From: Chitinophagaceae bacterium
GTDB taxonomy: Bacteria > Bacteroidota > Bacteroidia > Chitinophagales > Chitinophagaceae
DNA: 64,000 nt
NCBI GenBank assembly: GCA_016703625.1
Contig: JADJBP010000002.1
Location: forward strand, 310,001-374,000
Direction of reading: 5' to 3'
Below, piece after piece: positions 30,463-41,218 of this stretch. The notes below the pieces were generated by a model. The model did no database searches. It worked only from the letters and a program-made list of their open reading frames with translations, and was not told where the DNA came from. The position numbers and the translations under genes were made by a program. How positions within the stretch are numbered: the stretch's first letter is position 1; every line of letters begins with the position of its first letter.

Positions 30463-31227
30463 ATGAACAAGATCATTGTAATAACAGGCGCCACTTCAGG
30501 CATTGGTAAAGCCTGTGCCGAAAAATTTGCTGCAGCCAAATATAACCTCATCATCACCGGCCGGCGGCAGGAAAGACTGTCCACATTAAAAACCGAACTT
30601 GAAAAAGTTTTTGGCATTGAAGTGCTGACCTTATGTTTTGATGTGCAGGATAAACATGCAGTTACAGAAGCATTCAGCAAACTGCCTGAAGCCTGGCAAA
30701 AAATAGACGTGCTCATCAACAATGCCGGGCTGGCCCTGGGCCGCGATTTTTTTGAAGATGCCGATATGGACGACTGGGAAACCATGCTCAATACCAATGT
30801 GCACGGGTTGCTGTATGTAAGCAAAGCGGTATTGCCATATATGATCGCACAAAAGAAAGGGCATGTGGTAAATATGGGCTCCGTTGCCGGCAAGGAAGTG
30901 TATGAAAAAGGCAATGTGTATTGTGCCAGCAAATTTGCCGTGGATGCCATTACCAAGGCCATGCGCATCGACCTGCTGAAAAACAACATCAAGGTTACCG
31001 GCATTCATCCCGGTGCCGTGGAAACAGAATTCTCCATTGTACGGTTCAAAGGCGAAGAAAAAACAGCAAAGGCTGCATACGACGGATATACGCCGTTGAC
31101 TCCCGGAGATATAGCCGATACGGTTTATTACTGCGTACATCTACCTGCCCATGTATGTATCAATGAGCTGGTGATCACCTGCACGCAGCAGGCAGGCACC
31201 TATTATTTTCATAAAACCAATACATAA
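30463..31227 (+). CDS. SDR family NAD(P)-dependent oxidoreductase (YdfG-like)
   Basis: A 254-residue short-chain dehydrogenase. The cofactor motif TGATSGIG is at residues 8-15, NNAG near 87, the catalytic Ser in MGSVAGKEVY and the active-site YCASK. The arginine-containing stretch NLIITGRRQERL suggests NADP(H). Closest in pattern to the YdfG/serine-3-hydroxy acid dehydrogenase group. The start MNKIIVITGA at 30463 is used rather than an upstream in-frame ATG inside the preceding terminator region. Single gene with an intact frame. Confidence 0.88.
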   Translation: MNKIIVITGATSGIGKACAEKFAAAKYNLIITGRRQERLSTLKTELEKVFGIEVLTLCFDVQDKHAVTEAFSKLPEAWQKIDVLINNAGLALGRDFFEDADMDDWETMLNTNVHGLLYVSKAVLPYMIAQKKGHVVNMGSVAGKEVYEKGNVYCASKFAVDAITKAMRIDLLKNNIKVTGIHPGAVETEFSIVRFKGEEKTAKAAYDGYTPLTPGDIADTVYYCVHLPAHVCINELVITCTQQAGTYYFHKTNT

Positions 31228-31392
31228 CCAGGCTTTTACGTAAAAGCGTTTATTTTACCCTGTTGGTACAATATATAAGTAGTTTTACCCGTTGTTGTTT
31301 TGTAAAGTGTTAAATGGTAAAATATAATTTGAACAGACCCGTTATATTATTATAATTTGCTATAATATCCATTATCCGTTCGAAATTACCTA

Positions 31393-31842
31393 ATGAAAAA
31401 CCACATATTCCATACCCTGTTTTTTATCTTCCTGTTAACCGGGTTTACCGCATCTGCACAGAAGGTTATCCGCCAGCAACCCTGTACTTCCCCAACCATT
31501 ATTCAACAGGCCGACAGCATAAGGGTTTTACTGGAAAAACAGGGCTTCACCGTTGTTAAAGAAGCATCCATGCAGATGGTCAGCGAATATGAAATGCCGG
31601 TGATCGTTCCGTTAACGGAAGGCAGCTGGTACCAGTTTGTTTTTATCGGCGATGTGAGTTCTAAATTATATGAAGTACGCATGTACGACTGGAACGAAAG
31701 GCAGGTGGTGTACCAGAAAAAATACTGGGGCGATGTGGATGGCAATGTGATCAGTTATTCTTACATCCCTAAGTTTACCGAGTTTCACATGATAAAACCC
31801 GTGCAGGTAAATAAAAAGAAAAAGAAATGTGCGGCTACGTAA
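31393..31842 (+). CDS. Small secreted protein of unknown function
   Basis: 149 residues with a signal peptide (MKNHIFHTLFFIFLLTGFTA, cleaved after SAQ). The mature part has one Cys near the N-terminus, alternating polar/aromatic strands (SWYQFVFIGDVSSKLYEVRM, YDWNERQVVYQKKYWGD) and a lysine-rich end (VNKKKKKCAAT). No family recognised. A small periplasmic beta-protein is likely. It stands alone between the SDR and the end of sprA. Confidence 0.7.
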   Translation: MKNHIFHTLFFIFLLTGFTASAQKVIRQQPCTSPTIIQQADSIRVLLEKQGFTVVKEASMQMVSEYEMPVIVPLTEGSWYQFVFIGDVSSKLYEVRMYDWNERQVVYQKKYWGDVDGNVISYSYIPKFTEFHMIKPVQVNKKKKKCAAT

Positions 31843-31888
31843 TGCTGCTAAAAAGTTAATTAAAACAGTGCCTGTTTAATAATATAAG

Positions 31889-31917
31889 TCCCCCGATAAA
31901 CAGAGGGATTTTTTTAT
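31889..31917 (+). terminator. Weak terminator after the small secreted protein
   Basis: A short TCCC/GGGA stem with an extended C-rich flank followed by a seven-T run, 47 nt after the stop codon. Confidence 0.4.
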
Positions 31918-31967
31918 TCTGATACCCGCCTTCGCAAAGCTTCATAATTCAAGATGCAAAGGTTAGA

Positions 31968-32081
31968 TTTGCCACTAAATTAGAAGCACAGAAAAACGCC
32001 CTCTTTGTAAATAGTTACTATAATAAAGAGCACAGAATCAACAAAAGTCAATTCTGTGCTTCCGTGCCTCTGTGGCAAATT
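31968..32081. repeat. Intergenic inverted repeat between the secreted protein and sprA
   Basis: The left arm TTTGCCAC...AGAAGCACAGAA (31968-31992) pairs with TTCTGTGCTTCC...GTGGCAAA (32052-32079). A second left copy AGCACAGAAT (32029-32038) gives a perfect 10-bp inner stem with ATTCTGTGCT (32051-32060). There is no T-tail. It resembles the heptamer hairpins in layout but has less regular units. Confidence 0.65.
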
Positions 32082-32089
32082 AGTTAATA

Positions 32090-35000
32090 CTATTGTGTCA
32101 GCGATATCCTCACCTGCAAACCGGCCCTGGTATTTACAATGGGTGCGCTTGACGAAATATAAGGATTGACCCTGCGCTGATCAAAATACAATTTGATGTT
32201 GATGCGGTTGTTCAGGAAATAATCAATGGAAGGCGATATGGTAATATCCCTGCTGCCGCCGGTAGCAAACGTATTGTCCTGGTCTAAACGGCTGTTGGCC
32301 GTTACATTATCCCTGATCCTGAAATCGAGGCGGAAGTTGATCTCGTTATCCAGTGTTTTACCACCATCCTTGTTAAGCCATTTGGGCAATTTTAACCCGG
32401 CCAGCAATTTTAACCCACGCTTACGGTAACCCGCACCTATCACAAATTCGGAAGTACGTACCTCGCTTAACTGGAAATCAACCAGGCTTAAACTGAGCTG
32501 TCTTGATTTTGTATATTCAAACTTGGCCTGCAACTGGTTGGTGAACATCATATCAATACCCACCAATGGCGAGAACTGCTCTCCGATACTGATATTGGGA
32601 ACCAGGAAGTAGGGCAGGTAATTTTTTGAAAGGGTATCATAAAATGACGGGTATCCAAACCTCGATACATCCTGGTACAGCAGTGCGGATGTAAATCCAT
32701 TCATACTGAGGTTACCGGTGTAACCATGCGATACCGAGAAATTGGAAAATAATTTATCCAGGCCTTTTACCCGGCTTAAACCATTGTAATCAAGTCTCCA
32801 GTTCAGTTTGGGCTTGATACCACGGAACGGGTTTGATTTTACATTCGGATTGCTTTGCCTGATCAGTGAAACTGATTTAGGATCTTCACCGGTGTATGCT
32901 GCAATAAATGCCGGTATCAATACATCAATGGCATATTTGCCATAGCCGAAATAATAACCTTCGGCATCAGGCGTGGTTTGGCCGTTGATCACATTATAGG
33001 TATTGGCCTTACCCAGCCTTTCGGATAATATCACCCGGTAGTCCTGGAATTTTTTAAAGGTAGCCGATATCCGGTTTGGATCAAATTTGCCAAACAGTGT
33101 TTTAAAAGCCACATACGAAACATCAAGACCGCCCCCTGCATAAGGATTCAGGTGTTTAAAGCTGTGCTTGGTTCCGCCGGAGGTATCAATGCAACGGAAG
33201 GTTTCGGTATAATTTTTATTTAATTTCTTACTCATGTTCAGCGTGGTGTTCAAATCACGTATGGGTTCCAGTTGGGCTGATAAGGTAATGCGCTGATCAG
33301 AATTCTGCCTGAAGATGGAATTGAAAGTAGTGTCCTTCGTAATCCATCCTTTTGAAGCAGCCCTGTTCATCCATGCCGTATCCGGCTGCCGGCCCAGGAT
33401 AAAATCAATACCCGGAGCCGTGCTCTTCCAGTTTTGCCCAAAGTATTTGGTACTGTCGGTATAACCCGGCAATCTTGTTTGTGCATTTTCAGATATGGAA
33501 AAGCTTGCCTGCTTTATGCTGGTTGCCAGTTTTCCAAATATCTTCAGCCCGTTGCTTACATATGGCATAGCGGTCTGGTCGATCTTTTTACGCTTCTTAA
33601 CTACCTTTTTGCCATTCTTTTTTATGATCGTGTCCTTGTACCTGGTGATCCTGCTGCGCCATTTTTCCCGGTCTTCTATATTGCTGGGCGCTTCCAGTTG
33701 ACGGAGCCATTTCTATTTCTGGTACAGGCGGTTAAAGTCAAATTGTGCTGTGGCTTCGCTTTGCTGGTTGTTTTCAATAATATTACCCAGTTCTACAGCC
33801 AGGCGTGATGCCCCGATCCAGTTGTAACCGGCCTGGTAACGCACATTAATAGTGGTCCAGTCGAGTAGCGGGAATTTAGCAGTTGGTAATGTGTACGTGA
33901 AATTAGCCGACTGCGTATAAGTTGTATTACGTCCGCCTTTTAACAGGTTACGCCATACCGTATCTTTCTTTTGTTTGGTATCAAGCCGCCCTTCGGGTTC
34001 ATCGATACGGCTGTTATTGATGGCTGTAAAATCAAAATTCAAACTCCTGGTCAGGTTCCACCTGAAAATATAATTGCGCTGGAACGTATAATATTTATCA
34101 TAGGTTTCAGGAATTGAATATTTTGATGCCCCGATACTGCGTGGCCGGATGGCGCCAAACTGCCTGTTTACATCAGCCCTGAAACTTAGCTGAGAAGGAA
34201 TTAAGTTAATATTGAAATCCTTTACCAGGTCGAACCAATGTGTTTTTCTCTTTGCAAAGAATTTGATCTTCTTAAATGGTTCAAAATATTTTGGCTGCGG
34301 TGAAAAATTATATCCCAGCCCGTACCGGTGCCTGGTTATTTCGTTACTCTCAATTAACGGGGTATGGCTTTTTATTTTGAGGTAAGAATAACTGATATCG
34401 AAATTGGAAATGTCGTAGATCTTTGGCGCCTTGGTACTGGTCCTGTTTTTACGAACATTGGTAAAATTCAATGTAGTGGTAGAAGTAAAATCGATCGCAC
34501 TGTTCCTGATGGAATCCCTGTTTTCGGAAGGTGCATCTTTTAATTTCTGTTTCAGTTTCACATCCATATCATATGGATCGTACTCGGGTGTGCTTACTGC
34601 CTGCATATAACTGGCAAATACCGGAATTGACATCGCTGCTTTTGGCGGCAGCAATTTACCCAGTTCCAGGTTGGTGGTTACATCAAACTGGTAAAAATTA
34701 TCGCGGTAACGTTCGTTGATCCTTTGTTCGAGTGTACCGAACCCTGTGCTGTGTATATTACCCGATACGGATAAGGTTCCCAGGTCGGCCAGGTTCAGAT
34801 CGATCCTGCCCAGGGCGGCAAAGCCACCTTTTTCATCAATGGACGACAGGCGCAATTCATTTACCCATATTTCACCGCAGGCAGTACCGGCTGCTTTGGT
34901 ATTTTCAACGCCGATCAATATGCCCCTTATTTCGGCCAGGTTTGGATTACCCATTACCGAGAACACATGCCCGTTTTCCTGCAACTGCCGGTAAATGACC

Positions 35001-38000
35001 GCCGGCGAAGCTGCAAAATCGTTGTTACGTGACTGTTTTAATTTAACCAGTGTCTGCAGGTCTACATCCAGCGAATTGCCGGGTATCCACAGTGTATCAT
35101 TATAGGCTGTTGAATTGGGGTCGTATAATGCACCTGCATTGAGCGGTGTTAAGTTCAACGGTATCCTGATCTCGTAAAAATTATTTACAAAATCGGTACC
35201 CATGCGTATTACAGCTGTAAGGTCCTTATCTGCAAGCGGTCCACCGGTTTGTTTTTGCTCAGCATGGATATACATCTGCAGTTTACGGAACTGGCGCAGG
35301 TCCCTGTTGGCAAATGTTTGCTGCACGGCCCTTGCATCATTCAGTGCCAGGTCGCAAAACTGTAAACTCAGTGCCTGCTCATTCAGCAACAGGTTAACCC
35401 CGTTGTTGCTTAAGGTTTGAACCCTTTCAATTTCGGTTGGCGTGCGGTAAGGTAAAGGTGTGCGTTTATCATTTTCCTCAATATTTACAGCACCCTGGTT
35501 GAAGGTTGTTGCAGCAGGAGGCAATGGCGAATATATACCGGAGGTATCGATCTTATAATTGAATTTACGCCAAACGTTGCGGGTTAACTGCAGTTCGCCA
35601 AAACGCATGGTAACACTGTCCTCAAAATCGGTCATGAACATGCGTATAAAACGGATGGATTTAAAATCGGGTATATTACCAATTTTACGGTCATACTGCC
35701 CGATCGGGATCCGGAACTGGTACCAGGTCTCATTCCGGGATGTACTGTTAGCCAGGTTTACGGATACCGATTTTTATCTACAATAAAGTTTCTGCCAATG
35801 GCCATTTCCGGCTGATTGGGTGGCTTTATATCCACGATGTACTGAAAATATTCTTCGGTCTGGTTTAAGGTATTATCCCGGTTCAGGTCTTCTGCATCCG
35901 GGTATAATGTAGCTGCTGAAGAATAGGTTGAGCCCGTTGTGGCAACCGGCGAATTGCCTTCGGGATTATTGAATTGTTTATAACGGTTAAGGATACCCAG
36001 CCCCTGCTGGTCCAGGTCATCGCCACGGTAATGATGATAATTATCATTGGAAGGATCTGCCAAAGCCTGCTGGTATGCCGTTGCCGAAACCATGCCCTGC
36101 AACTGTGTTAGGTATGCCAGCCTTTTATTCACTTCTGCCGTATCATCCAGGCCGTCGAAACCGATATCCTGGTATTTCCGGTCATTGGGATCGTTACTGA
36201 ATGCATTGGTTACCTGTACCGTATTTATGGGCACTTTGCCCCAATTTGAATTTTCAACCGGTGCAGGTGCATTGGGTGTAGGCAACCCGTTCTCGTAAAA
36301 CCTTTTACCATCCTTTAAAACATCTTCTGAAATATTGCCGAGGTTAAAATACAATTTACCTCCAGCTGTACCTGGATACACTAAATTTTTGGCCGGGTAA
36401 TCAATGAACGGATCCTGCATCCAGAATTCAATAAACTCGATATTGGCTGTCTCAAAATCCGGCTGGTCAATGCTTCTCATCAATCCTCCCCAACGGGATT
36501 TGGGATCAGCCAGTTTTCCGTTTGCAGTAACACCGGCACTGTAAAACCGGCGGCTTCATCAAAGTTGTAAGGGCCCTTTATCAGTTGGGTAATAGGCCAG
36601 GTCGAATGTAGTTAATAAACTCTCACCAAAACCGGTGGTACGCTGCGGAAAAATTTCACGCTGGTAAACCTGCCTTACCCTTGGATCGCTTAATTCAATG
36701 GCATTATTCGATAATGGATTATTGGATCCTTTGTATTGCTGTAAAGTAGGCTCTATCTGGTACCAGGCGATCTTTGCCCTGTTCTTTCCATAATTAATAT
36801 CATCATTTAAACCGGCTTCCGGAAATAAGGGGATATTATTACCCATTTGTGTGGCTCCTTCCGGGGTAGAAGACAGTGCCCAGCTGATCGGTGGAAAACG
36901 CAGGTCATAACCGGATTGTGTTCCGTCGAAATCATCAATATTGATGATGCCTTTTGAGCCTTTGCCGATCTGTGGTGCATGGCCCGGTTTTAAAAATGCT
37001 CCTTCTGCAAATACATTTATGCTTGATGGCGCTGTTGTTTTATAGAATGGCAGCTTATCTAAAATTTTAGTAAGCCTTGGGATATCTTTCCGGTAATTTA
37101 CATCCAGCCCATACATGGAATTGCGGATGGGCTCATTGGTTCCGCCATTATTGGCGTTATCGTAACTAACCTTACTGAAGAAAGGCCTTTCACTTAACCG
37201 TACAATGGTACCACCAATGGACAACTGTTCTTTGGCAGTATTTTTAGCCAGGTAATCCCAGCGAAGCGCCATATAACTTCTTTGCTGTAACCCAAAGGTT
37301 GCGTTATTCTCATAATTCACCTGAACAGGAATCCCGGAATTGATGATCGCAGAATTGGTGATCCGGATGGTTCCGAGGTCATAATTAATATCATAATCGA
37401 TCCCTTCAATTAAAACCCTGCCACCTGCAGATACGGTTACCGAACCCCTTGGAATATTATAGCCAATGCTGATATCGGCGGAGCCGGATATTTTTGCCGA
37501 GCCCTTTAATACAAAACGGTTCAGGTTTGGATATTGCTGGGCAACCGCTTTTATGGAATCGTAAAGGGCATAGAACAGGCTGTCTTTAATATTTGTGACA
37601 AGGCTGGTATCGGTATAAATGCCAACTGCCAGGTCTCTGCCAAAGGGTTGCAGCACCGGGAACATTACGCGGCTGTATTGCGAGTAAACAGTAAATCCTT
37701 CCACGTAATCAAATACACCGTCGGGTTGCGGATCAAGCTGGTTATTCAACCGGTCGAGATTGATGAGTGATATGATGGGAAATCCCTGGTTCTTATCACC
37801 AAAGGGAACATATCTTTTCCAGCCGAGGCCGGGTTCCTGGTACAACACATCCAGCTTAAAATCTGTTGGTGTTAAGGTACCGTAACCAATGGCATACACA
37901 TTCTTCATCATCAGCTGCCAGATCGGTTGAGTCGGGCGCTGCGATGTGGCTTTTAATAATTTTAAGAATAATATTTTTTGTGTGGCCAGGGCACTGTCCG

Positions 38001-39438
38001 GGGGAATGTCCTGCGAAAATTCACCCACCTGGTAAATTTTTCCGTTGTATGAATATTGATAGGCAACGCCCAGCACTTCATCGGTTTGTAAGGGCTGGCT
38101 TAAAGAAAGAAAACCCACCTGCGGATTAAAGATATATTGTGTTGAATCCAGTTTACGGGCAAAGGTCTTTTCAAAATCCTGCACGGGTAATAAACCGAGT
38201 GCTATTAAATTATTAAAAACAGCAGATGCATTCCTGTTGGATGGATCTGAAATAATATTGGAGTAAAGGGTATTGCTGTTATTGGTTGGAATACCGGATG
38301 GAGATCCGCCGGTTTCTCCCAGGTTTGCCAGGCCAACAATATCACGGGCTTCGGTGGTGATGCCGATCCGGTTGGTAACCCATACTTCCAGTCTTAAGAT
38401 CTGGATTGGCGCTGTTATGGCGGGCAGTTTGCCCATTACTTTATTATAGTTCTCCCTGAAATACTGGGCCAGCAAAAAATGCCTGTTTTCTTCATATTCA
38501 TCAGCTTTCAGTTCAAATAACTGCGATGCGGTTCCACCGGCAAGGTTAGCCGACTGGCGCTGCGATTTTTGATTGGCAATTACACCGGTTACAAACAGTT
38601 TACCAAACTGGAGCGTGGTTTTTAAACCAAACAATTGCTGGGCACCGGGTATCAAAGTACTTCTTGAAGGGAATGAAACATTACCCAGTTCAAACCGTTT
38701 TACTATTTCATCATCCAGTCCGGTATAATCCAGTTTAAGCTGGTTATCCTGTCCGAAATTAGCCAGTGTATTATAGTTGATCGGGAATTTTAATTTACCG
38801 CCGATATCAGCATTTACATTTACCTGCGCATTCATGTCAAAATCAAAGCCACCCTTCTTCCTGGCTCTTTCGGGCAGGGTTGGGTTTTTAATATTCTGGC
38901 CCTGGTAACCGGCTGTAAGATCCACGTTACCCTGCGGCGTGATATTTATTTTACCATTTCCAAACAGGCGGTTGAATAAATTATCGTAGAGGGATAGTTT
39001 GGGTTTTATCCTGCCGCGGTTAAGTATGCTTAATAAATTGGAACGTTTTTGAAAGTATTCGGTTTCCGACTGGCGGGCACGTATCTCCCAGTATTCATCA
39101 AAACTGTAGGATGAAGTGGTCCGGTAATATTTGGTACCTATTTTTTCATAAACAATGTAACGGCGCGTTACCGGGTCATATACAACCGAATCCCTGATAT
39201 TGGGAGGGCGGTTAAAATCGAAAGTGCTCCTGTTTTGTCCAAGGAAATCGCCCCTCCTGTCGCGGATGGGGTAGTGTAAACTGTCTCCGTAATTGGGCAC
39301 AACGGTGTCACCTACATTAATCGGAAGATCGTAATGATAGGGGCTGGCCATTACAGGATTCGTATGAAGTAAAAACAGGGTAACCGCCAATACAACAAAA
39401 CCAATCCGTTTCGAACTTTTAAATCTTATAAGCAACAT
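32090..39438 (-). CDS. sprA: SprA, T9SS outer membrane translocon protein, three or more frameshifts
   Basis: SprA forms the giant outer-membrane translocon of the type IX secretion system. Repaired length is about 2,450 residues, as expected. The start MLLIRFKSSKRIGFVVLAVT gives a signal peptide, then SPYHYDLPINVGDTVVPNYG. The first 959 residues contain typical SprA segments (INITPQGNVDLTAGYQGQNI, LKFPINYNTLANFGQDNQLK, RGSVTVSAGGRVLIEGIDYD). The following pieces cover FETANIEFIEFWMQDPF, LNTTLNMSKKLNKNY and the C-terminal strand. Breaks are near 36540-36575 (C and T runs), about 35650-35760, and about 33700. ruvA follows the same strand directly upstream, the usual sprA neighbour in Bacteroidota. 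Substrates encoded nearby carry type A and type B T9SS sorting domains. Confidence 0.93.
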
Positions 39439-39466
39439 CCGGTAAATCAGTTAACGTAGCGTTCTT

Positions 39467-40051
39467 TCAAATGGCTTTCAGGGCTTTTTTAATTAAGTCT
39501 TCTAATTGTGATACAGTTGGTTCGGCACGGATAATCTTTTGGATGGCATTTTCAGCCTGTGATCTTGAAATTCCGAGAGCAGTTAAGGCATTTAACGCAT
39601 CTGTTTCCATACTATTGCCCATGTGAACGGAAAGATCAGCGCCGAACGCATTTTTGCCCAATTTGTCCTTTAATTCCAATACCAGCCTTTCGGCGGTTTT
39701 TTTTCCTATCCCTTTGACACTTTCAAGCAGTTTTACGTTGCTTTGAACAATGGCCAATTTTAATTCCTCAGGTTTTAAGGATGACAGCATCATCCTTGCT
39801 GTAGCGGCTCCCACACCTGAAACACCTGTTAAAAGCACAAACATATCTTTTTCCTGCTTATCAAAAAAACCAAATAATATATGGGCATCCTCCTTAACCT
39901 GCAGCTGTATAAACAGTTTACCCTGCTCCAGGTTTTGTATATGAGAATATGTATTCAGACTGATATTTACTTCATACCCAACACCATTGACATCCAGGTA
40001 AACCTGTGCCGGGCTCTTATACGTAAATTTTCCTTGCAAATATGCATACAT
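39467..40051 (-). CDS. ruvA: Holliday junction branch migration protein RuvA
   Basis: RuvA binds four-way junctions and loads the RuvB helicase. The 194-residue product has the N-terminal OB fold (MYAYLQGKFTYKSPAQVYLD, VGYEV), the tandem HhH domain (LLTGVSGVGAATARMMLSSL, LLESVKGIGKKTAERLVLEL) and the C-terminal RuvB-contacting helix (ALTALGISRSQAENAIQKI). The frame is intact. It is 28 bp upstream of sprA on the same strand, probably co-transcribed. Confidence 0.96.
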   Translation of the reverse strand: MYAYLQGKFTYKSPAQVYLDVNGVGYEVNISLNTYSHIQNLEQGKLFIQLQVKEDAHILFGFFDKQEKDMFVLLTGVSGVGAATARMMLSSLKPEELKLAIVQSNVKLLESVKGIGKKTAERLVLELKDKLGKNAFGADLSVHMGNSMETDALNALTALGISRSQAENAIQKIIRAEPTVSQLEDLIKKALKAI

Positions 40052-40179
40052 AATTAATAACGGTCGATAACGAAATTAAGGATAATTTGTGAGCTAAGTC
40101 GTTAAAATACAATAAGGTTTTTTATGTATTTTTACTTTTCAGTGCCAAATTTAAAAATTCAGAGTAAATACAGCGTTTC

Positions 40180-41175
40180 ATGCAAAAAACAAATGCAGCC
40201 ATAACTGCCGTGGGCGGTTATGTACCCGAGTACAGGCTTACCAATGCAGAACTGGAAACAATGGTAGATACCAACGATGAATGGATACGTACCCGGACCG
40301 GGATTTCGGAACGCAGAATATTAAAGGAAGAAGGCAAAGGCAGCAGCGATATGGCTGTTCCGGCTGTCCTTGAATTATGCAGGAAAAGAGGCATTAGTCC
40401 CGAAGAAATAGATTGTTTGATCTGTGCAACAGTAACGCCGGATATGGTTTTCCCGGCTACGGCCAATATCATCTGTAACAAAATAGGCGCAACGAATTCT
40501 TTCAGTTTTGATATTATGGCAGCCTGTTCGGGATTTTTATATGCCCTCACCACTGCCACTGCTTTTATTGAGAGTGGCAGGTATAAAAAAGTGGTGGTGG
40601 TTGGAGTAGATAAAATGAGCAGCATTATTGATTACAGCGACCGTACCACCTGTATTATTTTTGGAGATGGTGCCGGGGCTGTACTGTTGGAACCCGTTGA
40701 AGAAAATATCGGAATACTCGACAGTTTATTAAAAAGTGATGGCAGCGGGAGCCAGTTCCTGCACATGAAGGCCGGGGGTTCGGTAAAACCTTCGACTGTA
40801 GAAACAGTACTGGCCAAAGAACATTACGTGTACCAGGAAGGGCAGGCTGTTTTTAAGTTTGCCGTAAAAGGCATGGCCGATGTGAGTTACGAGCTGATGG
40901 AGCGTAATAATTTAACAGCCGATGATATTGCCTGGCTGGTACCGCACCAGGCCAACCTGCGTATCATTGATGCCACGGCAAACCGCATGGGACTGCCCAG
41001 GGAAAAGATAATGATCAACATTCAAAAGTACGGGAACACTACGGCCGGCACTTTGCCGTTATGTTTATGGGAATGGGAAAAAAAGTTAAAGAAAGGCGAT
41101 AACCTTATTTTATCAGCGTTTGGCGGGGGTTTTACCTGGGGCGCTACCTGGGTAAAGTGGGCTTATAACAGTTAA
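40180..41175 (+). CDS. fabH: 3-oxoacyl-ACP synthase III
   Basis: FabH condenses acetyl- or branched acyl-CoA with malonyl-ACP to start fatty-acid synthesis. The catalytic triad is visible: Cys in IMAACSGFLYALTTA, His in WLVPHQANLRIIDA, and Asn in KYGNTTAGTLPL. It has 331 residues, starts MQKTNAAITAVGGYVPEYRL and ends FTWGATWVKWAYNS. The frame is intact. It stands alone, divergent from ruvA-sprA. Confidence 0.95.
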   Translation: MQKTNAAITAVGGYVPEYRLTNAELETMVDTNDEWIRTRTGISERRILKEEGKGSSDMAVPAVLELCRKRGISPEEIDCLICATVTPDMVFPATANIICNKIGATNSFSFDIMAACSGFLYALTTATAFIESGRYKKVVVVGVDKMSSIIDYSDRTTCIIFGDGAGAVLLEPVEENIGILDSLLKSDGSGSQFLHMKAGGSVKPSTVETVLAKEHYVYQEGQAVFKFAVKGMADVSYELMERNNLTADDIAWLVPHQANLRIIDATANRMGLPREKIMINIQKYGNTTAGTLPLCLWEWEKKLKKGDNLILSAFGGGFTWGATWVKWAYNS

Positions 41176-41218
41176 CCGGTTTTACATATTCAAATATTCC
41201 TTTTAGCAAAATCTGATC

